Assembly: GCA_003650865.1 (NCBI GenBank)
Contig: QMSN01000090.1
Span: 1-5,063 of the forward strand
Source: Thermoprotei archaeon
Lineage (GTDB): Archaea; Thermoproteota; Methanomethylicia; Nezhaarchaeales; WYZ-LMO8
Direction of reading: 5' to 3'
Length of the DNA stretch: 5,063 nt
The translations under genes and the position numbers were made by a program. The notes under the pieces are model-generated. The model was given only the letters and a program-made list of their open reading frames with translations. It made no database searches and was not told where the DNA came from. Positions 1 to 4,973 of the stretch are shown here, piece after piece. Every line of letters starts with the position of its first letter. Within the stretch, counting starts at the first letter, position 1.

Positions 1-576
1 AAGAAGAGGATATCCCCCCTTGTCGACCCCGACACCATGGAGAAGATATGGAAGATAGATGACCATGTCGGTATAGCTTACGCTGGGCTAGCCTCAGATG
101 GAAGGGTATTGATAGATAGAGCCCGGATAGAAGCTCAAATACACAGGATGATCTACGATGAACCCATAGATGTCGAGGTTTTAACTAGAAGAATAAGCGA
201 CTTAAAACAATTGTACACTCAACATGCAGGCGTAAGACCCTTCGGCGTCTCCTTCATCATAGCTGGCGTTGACAGGTTTGGGCCTAAGCTCTACATGACC
301 GAGCCCAGCGGGGCCTACGCAGGGTACTATGCAGTCGTCATAGGTGCTGGTGCACAGACAGCCACGGAGATTCTCGAAAAGAATTACTCTTCATCGATGG
401 GCGTCGAGGAGGGGATAATGCTCGCCTTAAGGTGCATGGACTCTGTGATCGAAGGAGGTCTCGCTATAGACAAGGTAGAGATAGCAGTAGCCGACCTAAA
501 GACGGGGAAGTTTGATAAACTTAAAGTAGACCAAGTAAGGCAACTTATAGAATCATATAAAGCACGGATGAAGTGA
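1..576 (+). CDS. psmA: Proteasome subunit alpha, 5'-truncated by window edge
   Basis: This is the alpha subunit of the archaeal 20S proteasome, which forms the outer heptameric rings and gates substrate entry to the proteolytic beta rings in the cytoplasm. The reading frame is open from base 1, so the 191 visible codons are the C-terminal part; aligned by memory to Thermoplasma alpha, about 51 N-terminal residues (gate and first helix) lie upstream. The first internal ATG at base 37 is not the real start, because the codons before it (KKRISPLVDPDT) are family sequence. Visible family blocks are RARIEAQI (about residues 40-47), GVRPFGVS (about 77-84) and the PSGA turn. Visible residues K15 and G29-L30 match Thermoplasma K66 and G80-L81, the pocket that takes the HbYX tails of the regulatory ATPase, so docking looks intact. 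TGA at 574 is followed one base later by the SBDS ATG, pointing to coupled translation. Identification is firm; only the 5' end is missing. Confidence 0.96.
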   Translation, partial: KKRISPLVDPDTMEKIWKIDDHVGIAYAGLASDGRVLIDRARIEAQIHRMIYDEPIDVEVLTRRISDLKQLYTQHAGVRPFGVSFIIAGVDRFGPKLYMTEPSGAYAGYYAVVIGAGAQTATEILEKNYSSSMGVEEGIMLALRCMDSVIEGGLAIDKVEIAVADLKTGKFDKLKVDQVRQLIESYKARMK

Positions 577-577
577 T

Positions 578-1279
578 ATGAGCGGAGAAGGCGAACATTC
601 AATAGCTAGGTTGTCCATTGGAGCAGAGAGATTCGAGATACTCGTTAATCCAGAGCTTGCATGGCAACTAAAGCAAGGAGCTAAAGTCGACGTAAAGGAT
701 GTCATGATAAGTGACGTGATATACAAGGACGCAAGGAAAGGGTTGAGGGCGTCACGAGAAGCCTTGCTAAAGGTCTTTAAAACCACGGATCCCTGGGAGA
801 TAGGAAGAACCATAATAATGAGGGGGGATATTCAGCTAACAGCCAAGCAGAGGAAGGAGCTTATCGAGAACAAGCGAAGACAGATAATAACCTTCATCTC
901 GAGGAACTGTGTAGACTCGAAAAGCGGCTTGCCCATACCACCTAAGAGAGTTGAGATATTGCTTGAGGAGATTAGGGCATCTATAGACCCATTTAAAGAC
1001 GCTGAAGAGCAGGCTTTAGAGGTCATTAAAGCTTTGAGGTCAAAGATTCCGATAAAGATAGCTAAGGTATTGCTTGAACTTAAAGTTCCGCCGCGCTATG
1101 CTGGTAGAGTTTACCAAGTAGTTTCGAAGTACGGGTCCATTCTGAAATCTCAGTGGCTTGGAGACGGGTCTTGGAAGGGAGAGATCGAGATACCCGCAGG
1201 TCTACGTGTTGAGTTCTTAGAGAAGGTCAATCAGATGACCCGTGGCGACGTAGAAGTAAAGATAGTAAGTGAGGGTTAG
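578..1279 (+). CDS. sbds: SBDS/Sdo1 ribosome maturation factor
   Basis: This is the archaeal orthologue of the Shwachman-Bodian-Diamond syndrome protein (yeast Sdo1), which acts in late 60S/50S maturation; the eukaryotic factor works with the GTPase EFL1 to release eIF6. The product has 233 residues, the normal archaeal length, with all three domains: the N-terminal FYSH domain (about 1-85), the central helical domain (about 86-160) and the C-terminal ferredoxin-like domain (about 161-233). Recognisable signatures are RGDIQLTAKQR (82-92), GLPIPPKRVE (117-126) and SIDPFKDAEEQA (135-146). The start is ATG 578 in the string TGATATG, one base after the psmA stop. Only a weak GTGAT match precedes it, so reinitiation after psmA is a reasonable inference. 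Its place next to rrp4 is the standard archaeal arrangement and is one reason SBDS was first linked to RNA processing. Confidence 0.96.
   Translation: MSGEGEHSIARLSIGAERFEILVNPELAWQLKQGAKVDVKDVMISDVIYKDARKGLRASREALLKVFKTTDPWEIGRTIIMRGDIQLTAKQRKELIENKRRQIITFISRNCVDSKSGLPIPPKRVEILLEEIRASIDPFKDAEEQALEVIKALRSKIPIKIAKVLLELKVPPRYAGRVYQVVSKYGSILKSQWLGDGSWKGEIEIPAGLRVEFLEKVNQMTRGDVEVKIVSEG
1271..1274 (+). promoter_or_regulatory. Shine-Dalgarno site deciding the rrp4 start
   Basis: GAGG (in the context GTGAGGGT) lies inside the last codons of the SBDS gene, 9 nt before ATG 1284. No comparable site precedes the alternative GTG at 1269. This favours the shorter Rrp4. Support is from sequence and spacing only. 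Confidence 0.5.
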
Positions 1280-1283
1280 CCTT

Positions 1284-1973
1284 ATGCCCATCTACGTGAA
1301 GGACTGGGATATAGTAGTTCCAGGAGACCTCCTCGCAGAAGGTGATTACACAGCTGGCCCCTACGTCTACAAAGAGGACAACAAGTTATATTCAACAACC
1401 ATAGGCATAGTTGAACAGCGAAAGGGTACCATAAGGGTGGTACCCCTACAGGGACCATACATACCAAAGGTTGGCGACATAGTCATAGGTGTAGTCGTGG
1501 ACATATCCCCCACGGCCTACGTAGTTGACATAAACTCTTCTTACAAAGCTATACTACAGGCGTCAGAGGTAGTGCCGCCAAAGAGAAACGTCTTAGCCGA
1601 GGACTTAACCAAGTACCTAGATGTAGGCGATGTCATCGTGTGCAAAGTAATGAGGTTTGACAAGTACTCAGATGTCTTATTAACGTGTAAAGGGAAGGAT
1701 TTGGGGAAGATAGAGGGTGGCAGGCTTGTCAAGATCACTCCAGCTAAAATCCCTAGGCTTATCGGCAGAAAGGGGTCCATGGTCAACTTAATAAAGAAGG
1801 AGACTGGGTGCAAGATGGTTATAGGTCAAAACGGTTACATATGGATTAAGGGTAAAGATAAGAAGCTTGAAGCCCTAGCCGAGAAAGCCATAAGAAAAGT
1901 GGAGAGAGAAGCCCACATGAGTGGGCTTACCCAGAGGGTTCAAAACATGCTTCAATCAGAAAGGGGTAGCTAA
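1284..1973 (+). CDS. rrp4: Exosome complex RNA-binding protein Rrp4
   Basis: Rrp4 forms, or shares with Csl4, the trimeric cap on the Rrp41-Rrp42 ring of the archaeal exosome and guides RNA into the channel. From ATG 1284 the protein has 229 residues. The order is an N-terminal beta domain (about 1-60, with VVPGDLLAEGDY at 11-22), an S1 domain (about 61-138, starting PKVGDIVIGVV) and a KH domain (about 150-215) with the GxxG loop GRKG at 161-164 after IPRLI. The tail has the family block EAHMSGLTQRV (209-219). A GTG at 1269 would add five residues and overlap SBDS, but GAGG at 1271-1274 sits 9 nt before ATG 1284 and the protein then begins close to the conserved VVPG strand, so ATG is preferred. 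Rrp41 follows after 21 bp. The KH domain contains a perfect hairpin described separately. Confidence 0.95.
   Translation: MPIYVKDWDIVVPGDLLAEGDYTAGPYVYKEDNKLYSTTIGIVEQRKGTIRVVPLQGPYIPKVGDIVIGVVVDISPTAYVVDINSSYKAILQASEVVPPKRNVLAEDLTKYLDVGDVIVCKVMRFDKYSDVLLTCKGKDLGKIEGGRLVKITPAKIPRLIGRKGSMVNLIKKETGCKMVIGQNGYIWIKGKDKKLEALAEKAIRKVEREAHMSGLTQRVQNMLQSERGS
1909..1928 (+). repeat. Perfect 8-bp inverted repeat with 4-nt loop inside rrp4
   Basis: AAGCCCAC (1909-1916) and GTGGGCTT (1921-1928) are exact reverse complements separated by ATGA. The element lies in the KH-domain coding region, 42 nt before the rrp4 stop codon and 66 nt before the rrp41 ATG. The encoded residues EAHMSGLT are a conserved Rrp4 block, so protein constraint may explain it. 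As RNA it would form a stable stem. No U-tract follows, so it does not look like a terminator. Confidence 0.6.
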
Positions 1974-1983
1974 AAACATTGTT

Positions 1984-1990
1984 GAGGGAG
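1984..1990 (+). promoter_or_regulatory. Shine-Dalgarno site for rrp41
   Basis: GAGGGAG lies in the 21-bp gap after rrp4, four bases (TATT) before ATG 1995. It supports that ATG as the start. I see no archaeal BRE/TATA-like element in the gap, so this is a translational rather than a transcriptional signal. Confidence 0.6.
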
Positions 1991-1994
1991 TATT

Positions 1995-2738
1995 ATGAAA
2001 GATAAAGAAGCGACTTTGATATTGCCCGATGGTAGAAGGCTTGATGGAAGAAGGCCTGGTGAGATTAGGGACATAAAGATCAAGGTAGGCATTTTAGAGA
2101 ATGCTGATGGATCAGCGTATGTAGAGCAGGGCAACACTAAGATATACGCCGCAGTGTATGGGCCTCGAGAGGTTCACCCGAGACATCTGGCTCTACCCAA
2201 CAAGGCGATAATAAGGTGTAGATATCACATGGCCCCCTTCTCCGTGGAGGAAAGAAAGTCCCCAGCACCTAGCAGGAGGGAGATAGAGCTCTCAAAGGTC
2301 ATCAGAGAGGCACTTACCCCAGCAATATTCGTTGAGCAATTTCCATTTACGACCATAGACGTGTTCGTTGAGGTTATAAATGCTGATGGTAGCACCAGGT
2401 GTGCAAGCATAATAGCTGCGTCACTAGCTCTAGCCTCAGCAGGTATACCCATGAGAGACCTCGTGGCCGCTTGCTCCGTAGGTAAAATCAATGGGGTGCT
2501 AGTACTAGACGTCACAGATGTCGAGGACAAGTACGGCGAGGTTGACATGCCGTTCGCCATGATGCCTGGAAAGGGAGAGATAACACTGTTCCAGCTAGAC
2601 GGTGTTTTGACGCTTGAGGAGGCCGAGGAGGCCATTAAAATGGCGTCCAAGGCATGCATGGAGATATACGAGAAGGAGAAGAGCGCGCTTAAAGCCAAGT
2701 ACATCGAAGCTCGAAAAGCCGTAGAGGAGGTCGTTTAA
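1995..2738 (+). CDS. rrp41: Exosome catalytic subunit Rrp41 (RNase PH fold)
   Basis: Rrp41 is the active subunit of the hexameric Rrp41-Rrp42 ring. It degrades RNA 3' to 5' by phosphorolysis, releasing nucleoside diphosphates, and can run in reverse to add A-rich tails. The product has 247 residues, normal for the family. Landmarks are DGRRLDGRRPGEIR (12-25), NADGSAYVEQGNTK (36-49), YGPREVHPRHL (55-65) and the phosphate-binding segment APSRREIELSKVIREA (91-106), whose R94-R95 correspond to Sulfolobus R98-R99. D178, matching the reported Sulfolobus catalytic D182, and D184 in GEVDMPFAMMP (181-191) are both present, so activity is expected. Start ATG 1995 has a good SD. The stop TAA at 2736 is one base from the TTG start of rrp42, the obligate partner, which fits coupled synthesis of two subunits needed in equal amounts. 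Confidence 0.97.
   Translation: MKDKEATLILPDGRRLDGRRPGEIRDIKIKVGILENADGSAYVEQGNTKIYAAVYGPREVHPRHLALPNKAIIRCRYHMAPFSVEERKSPAPSRREIELSKVIREALTPAIFVEQFPFTTIDVFVEVINADGSTRCASIIAASLALASAGIPMRDLVAACSVGKINGVLVLDVTDVEDKYGEVDMPFAMMPGKGEITLFQLDGVLTLEEAEEAIKMASKACMEIYEKEKSALKAKYIEARKAVEEVV
2724..2731 (+). promoter_or_regulatory. Strong Shine-Dalgarno site deciding the TTG start of rrp42
   Basis: GAGGAGGT lies in the last codons of rrp41, 8 nt before TTG 2740. It is the longest SD match I see in the window. It supports initiation at TTG 2740 over GTG 2752 and ATG 2770, which lack a comparable site at proper spacing. Confidence 0.65.
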
Positions 2739-2739
2739 C

Positions 2740-3546
2740 TTGATCTCTAAAGTGCGTAGGAGTCAGATAATGGACTTACTAGCCATGGGTAGTAGGGTGG
2801 ATGGCAGGGGACTTGAGGACTTGAGGACTATAGAGATACGTTGTGGAGTAGTGGCGAACGCTGATGGATCTGCTGAGGTCAGAATGGGCAAAACGCTAGC
2901 TATAGCTGGCGTTAAAACGAGCATAGGCACACCCTTCCCCGACACGCCCGATATGGGGATACTCATAGTAAACGCGGAGTTCCTCCCCATAGCATCACCA
3001 ACATTTGAGCCAGGACCGCCTGACGAGAACGCCATAGAGCTGGCGAGGGTTATAGATAGGGGGTTAAGGAGGTCTGAAATCCTTGACCTACAGAAGCTGT
3101 GCATAGTGCCTGGAAAGGCTGTATGGGAGATATGGGTCGACATTCACGCGCTAAACCACGACGGCAACCTCATGGATGCCTCAGCGCTAGCCTCTGTAGC
3201 AGCTCTACTCACTGCTCGTATACCTAAAGCGACTTTGACCGAGGATAAGGAGGTTAATCTCGACAAGAGCGTGAGAGAGAAGCTGCCAATAAAGGGGGTT
3301 CCAGCCACAGTGACCATAGCCAAGATAGGAGATAAGCTCTTGGTGGATCCATGCCTAGACGAAGAGGAGGTCGCTGACGCTTTCCTAACTGCAACCTTCA
3401 TCAACGACAAGCTTTGCGCCATTCAGAAGAGGGGTGAGAAATCCCTCACTGTCGAGGAAACGTTAAAATGCCTGCGGATAGCACAGAAAAAAGCGCGAGA
3501 GCTCGTAGCCATAACGATGGAGGGTACAGGTTATGGGAAGGACTAA
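2740..3546 (+). CDS. rrp42: Exosome complex protein Rrp42 (non-catalytic RNase PH fold)
   Basis: Rrp42 alternates with Rrp41 in the exosome ring; it has no phosphorolytic site of its own but is needed for the complex and contributes to RNA binding. The product has 268 residues, near the family norm. Landmarks are SRVDGRGLEDLR (18-29), NADGSAEVRMGKT (40-52), TPDMGILIVNAEFLPIAS (69-86) and FEPGPPDENAIELARVIDR (89-107), the Rrp42 hallmark. Where Rrp41 has the phosphate-binding Arg pair before IEL, this protein has E96-N97, as expected for the inactive paralogue. Later blocks are VPGKAVWEIWVDIHALNHDG (123-142) and LLVDPCLDEEE. The start is TTG 2740, chosen because of the GAGGAGGT 8 nt upstream; GTG 2752 and ATG 2770 would lose only N-terminal helix residues. 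The 3' end overlaps rpl37ae by 14 nt. Confidence 0.96.
   Translation: MISKVRRSQIMDLLAMGSRVDGRGLEDLRTIEIRCGVVANADGSAEVRMGKTLAIAGVKTSIGTPFPDTPDMGILIVNAEFLPIASPTFEPGPPDENAIELARVIDRGLRRSEILDLQKLCIVPGKAVWEIWVDIHALNHDGNLMDASALASVAALLTARIPKATLTEDKEVNLDKSVREKLPIKGVPATVTIAKIGDKLLVDPCLDEEEVADAFLTATFINDKLCAIQKRGEKSLTVEETLKCLRIAQKKARELVAITMEGTGYGKD
3519..3524 (+). promoter_or_regulatory. Shine-Dalgarno site for rpl37ae
   Basis: GGAGGG sits inside the 3' end of rrp42, 8 nt before ATG 3533. It supports the overlapping start of the ribosomal protein gene. Confidence 0.6.
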
Positions 3547-3760
3547 GAAAGTTGGAACTGCGGGAAGGTATGGCGCAAGGTATGGCTCAACCATTAGGAA
3601 GGCTGTAGCTGAGATAGAGGTCAAGATGAAGGCTCCGCATAAGTGTCCTTACTGCTACTCAGTTGGCAAGTTGAAGAGGATAGCGGTTGGCATATGGTAC
3701 TGTAGGAAGTGCAAGACGACTTTTGCTGGCGGGGCTTACGTGCCCCTAACAGGGCTTTGA
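3533..3760 (+). CDS. rpl37ae: Large-subunit ribosomal protein L37Ae (eL43), zinc ribbon
   Basis: This is a small protein of the archaeal/eukaryotic large ribosomal subunit that binds 23S rRNA. It has 75 residues, slightly short but normal for archaea. The N-terminus is basic (MGRTKKVGTAGRYGARYGS), as in the family. Four cysteines form the zinc ribbon: C38 and C41 in CPYC, C57 and C60 in CRKC, spacing CX2C-X15-CX2C. The C-terminal block TTFAGGAYVPLTG (62-74) is a strong family signature. The start ATG 3533 overlaps rrp42 by 14 nt and is preceded by GGAGGG. A small GGGGC/GCCCC stem (3731-3735 with 3742-3746) lies near the 3' end but has no U-tract. In many archaea the RNA polymerase subunit gene rpoP comes next; it does not here. 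Confidence 0.97.
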   Translation: MGRTKKVGTAGRYGARYGSTIRKAVAEIEVKMKAPHKCPYCYSVGKLKRIAVGIWYCRKCKTTFAGGAYVPLTGL

Positions 3761-3807
3761 AGTAAAGGTTATGTCCACACTTTCACCACTCACCATATGT
3801 GCTTGAG
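3761..3807 (+). other. Longest intergenic gap; holds an 11-codon mini-ORF and a CxxC-coding out-of-frame string
   Basis: This 47-bp gap between rpl37ae and the Brix gene is the longest in the window. It holds no clear BRE/TATA box and no T-rich terminator. An ATG at 3771 opens 11 codons (MSTLSPLTICA) and stops at TGA 3804-3806, one base before the Brix ATG, much like the psmA-SBDS junction. A second ATG at 3797, in another frame, encodes MCLRCRVERPHLSI and stops at TGA 3839-3841. The CAC-rich string at 3775-3795 is compositionally distinct. Neither short frame can be called a gene. Confidence 0.4.
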
Positions 3808-4368
3808 ATGTCGCGTAGAGAGGCCACACCTAAGTATTTGATCTCGACGTCTCTTAGACCCTCAAAGAGGGCTCGCAGCTTCGGGAGAGACCTCTCCCAT
3901 GCCCTCATAAACGCTCGTTATGTAACGAGGGGTAAAAGGAGGATTATAGACCTCGTAGGGCTTGCCTCTAGTTTGAGAGCCACGAGGCTCATTGTGATAC
4001 AGGCTAAGAAGGGAAATCCCAGTAAACTCGACTTTTACCATGTGGGCTGCGAGGGCTCGTACTTACTGGGCTCTCTGTTAATACTCGGCGTTAAGCTTGT
4101 CAGAGAGCAGAAGCACGTTATTAGAGCTCCTCCTCGAGCTCGTCTGTCAATGTTATTCGACGTCTTTCACGTCGTTGACGAGTTAAGGAGAGCTACGCTT
4201 CTTCTTCCAACGCTGTTCGACTTAGACCTAGCTAGTGAGGAGGACAGGTGGGTGATGAAGATCTCAGGTGTGGGAGAGGAGCTTAGCATAACCTTCATGG
4301 ATAGAGAGACTACTTCATCCTTTGGTCCAGTTATTAGGGTGAGGAAAATTGTCCGGGCCTCCTCATGA
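3808..4368 (+). CDS. Brix domain protein, Imp4-like ribosome biogenesis factor
   Basis: This is an archaeal Brix-domain protein, a single-domain relative of eukaryotic Imp4, Rpf1, Rpf2 and Brx1, which work in pre-rRNA processing. From ATG 3808 it has 186 residues, in the archaeal range. The N-terminal signature ISTSLRPSKRARSFGRDLSH (12-31) matches the hallmark TSxxPSxRxxxFxxxL. It is followed by NARYVTRGK (35-43), a strand RLIVIQAKKGNPSKLDFYHV (60-79) typical of the first repeat half, and a second half ending in GPVIRVRKIVRAS. The GTG at 3799 would add three residues; neither start has a clear SD, so ATG is chosen on codon and on closeness to the hallmark. The lack of SD suggests coupling to an upstream frame or a leaderless mRNA; I see no TATA box to support the latter. 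The last 20 bp overlap pcc1. The family call is firm; the rRNA target is not known from sequence. Confidence 0.9.
   Translation: MSRREATPKYLISTSLRPSKRARSFGRDLSHALINARYVTRGKRRIIDLVGLASSLRATRLIVIQAKKGNPSKLDFYHVGCEGSYLLGSLLILGVKLVREQKHVIRAPPRARLSMLFDVFHVVDELRRATLLLPTLFDLDLASEEDRWVMKISGVGEELSITFMDRETTSSFGPVIRVRKIVRASS
4338..4344 (+). promoter_or_regulatory. Shine-Dalgarno site deciding the TTG start of pcc1
   Basis: GGTGAGG lies 4 nt before TTG 4349, inside the Brix gene. An in-frame TGA at 4340-4342 bars any earlier pcc1 start, so this site and TTG 4349 define the longest possible protein. Confidence 0.55.
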
Positions 4369-4594
4369 AGCCCGCCTTGAACTCAAGGTTGCCGAGAAGG
4401 CGAGGCTAGCTCTGTTTAAAGCTTTGAAGCCAGAAGTCGAGAGTAAAGCTCCTGGCTGTGATGTTGCCATGACCTTCAACGGGGAAAAGTTAATAATAAC
4501 CTTTAACGCTAGAAGCCTAAGCAGACTTAGGGCTGTGCTGAATTCGTATTTGAGATGGATTAAGTCCATATGTGAGGCGATTGATGTCACATGA
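4349..4594 (+). CDS. pcc1: KEOPS complex subunit Pcc1
   Basis: Pcc1 is the small dimerising subunit of KEOPS (Kae1, Bud32, Cgi121, Pcc1), which transfers threonylcarbamoyl to A37 of ANN-decoding tRNAs to make t6A. The product has 81 residues, the usual size. The pattern is family-like: a first strand (about 8-15, ARLELKVA), a helix ending ALKPEVESK (25-33), paired strands around VAMTFNGEKLIITFNA (39-54), and a final helix SLSRLRAVLNSYLRWIKSI (56-74). No membrane segment or other domain is visible. The start is TTG 4349, the first possible start after an in-frame TGA, with GGTGAGG 4 nt upstream; the next possible starts would cut into the first strand. It overlaps the Brix gene by 20 nt. Small size makes the call depend partly on context: Pcc1 next to prefoldin beta is typical in archaea. 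Confidence 0.88.
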   Translation: MSGPPHEARLELKVAEKARLALFKALKPEVESKAPGCDVAMTFNGEKLIITFNARSLSRLRAVLNSYLRWIKSICEAIDVT

Positions 4595-4598
4595 GGGG
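4593..4598 (+). promoter_or_regulatory. Shine-Dalgarno site for the prefoldin beta gene
   Basis: GAGGGG overlaps the pcc1 stop codon (TGA 4592-4594). It lies 0 nt from ATG 4599, 3 nt from ATG 4602 and 6 nt from TTG 4605. A competing GTGAGG at 4572-4577 lies 6 nt before ATG 4584, so the start is not settled by SD spacing alone. Confidence 0.45.
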
Positions 4599-4601
4599 AT
4601 G

Positions 4602-4967
4602 ATGTTGCAAGCCCAAATACCACCTGAGGTACAACATAAATTGATGCAGTTCCAAGAAATCCAAGAGAGAATTAGAGCTTTAACCATTAGAAGGCAGCAA
4701 TTAGAAGTGGAGTTGCGAGAAGTCGAGAGAACTCTTGACGAGCTGAAGAGTGTGAAAGACGACGCTCCAATATTCAAGTCAGCTGGTAGGGTGCTATTTA
4801 AGGTCAGTAAGGAAGCCGTGATTCAGGAGCTAAATGATAGGAAGGAGACCCTGGAGCTTCACATTAAGACCCTTGAAAAACAGGAGGCTCAAGCTAGGAA
4901 AAGGATTGAGGAGCTCAGGCAAGACATAAATCAGGCATTGGCTGGCTATAGCTTGAGCTCCAGCTAG
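4602..4967 (+). CDS. pfdB: Prefoldin subunit beta (GimC)
   Basis: This is the beta subunit of archaeal prefoldin, an alpha2-beta4 jellyfish-shaped holdase that captures unfolded proteins in the cytoplasm and passes them to the thermosome (group II chaperonin). From ATG 4602 the protein has 121 residues, normal for the family. It has a first coiled-coil helix (about 8-52), a beta-hairpin region DDAPIFKSAGRVLFKVS (53-69) that builds the barrel, and a second coiled coil (about 71-113), with the conserved turn EKQEAQARKRI (92-102). The N-terminus MLQAQIPPEVQ closely resembles remembered Pyrococcus MQNIPPQVQ, the main reason for this start. GTG 4572 or ATG 4584 would extend it by 10 or 6 residues and overlap pcc1; TTG 4605 would shorten it by one. 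The next gene follows after 6 bp. Confidence 0.94.
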   Translation: MLQAQIPPEVQHKLMQFQEIQERIRALTIRRQQLEVELREVERTLDELKSVKDDAPIFKSAGRVLFKVSKEAVIQELNDRKETLELHIKTLEKQEAQARKRIEELRQDINQALAGYSLSSS

Positions 4968-4973
4968 TAAACC

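Noticed and set aside
37..39. ATG as the start of psmA
   Set aside because: The frame is open from base 1 and the 12 codons before it match the alpha-subunit family, so this is an internal Met of a gene cut by the window edge.
1269..1271. GTG as the start of rrp4
   Set aside because: It has no SD, overlaps SBDS and adds only RVSL-type residues; ATG 1284 has a GAGG at good spacing.
1424..1445. GGGTACC / GGTACCC inverted repeat (7-bp arms, 8-nt spacer) in rrp4
   Set aside because: It lies mid-gene, encodes ordinary Rrp4 residues (KGTIRVVP), has no U-tract and no gene border nearby. Likely chance.
2225..2704. Long minus-strand frame of 159 codons
   Set aside because: It lies wholly opposite rrp41, is rich in Ser/Ala as expected from the complement of this codon usage, and shows no family motif or SD. 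The same applies to the other minus-strand frames opposite SBDS, rrp4, rrp42, pcc1 and prefoldin.
2811..2826. Tandem 8-bp repeat ACTTGAGG x2 in rrp42
   Set aside because: Two copies only, inside the normal DGRGLEDLRTI coding block, with no frame or length change in the protein.
2103..2870. GCTGATGGATC present in both rrp41 (2103-2113) and rrp42 (2860-2870)
   Set aside because: It encodes the ADGS block shared by the two RNase PH paralogues; explained by common ancestry and protein constraint, not a mobile or regulatory repeat.
3731..3746. GGGGC/GCCCC stem near the end of rpl37ae as a terminator
   Set aside because: Only 5 bp, inside conserved codons (GGAYVPL), and not followed by a T-rich tract, which archaeal termination needs.
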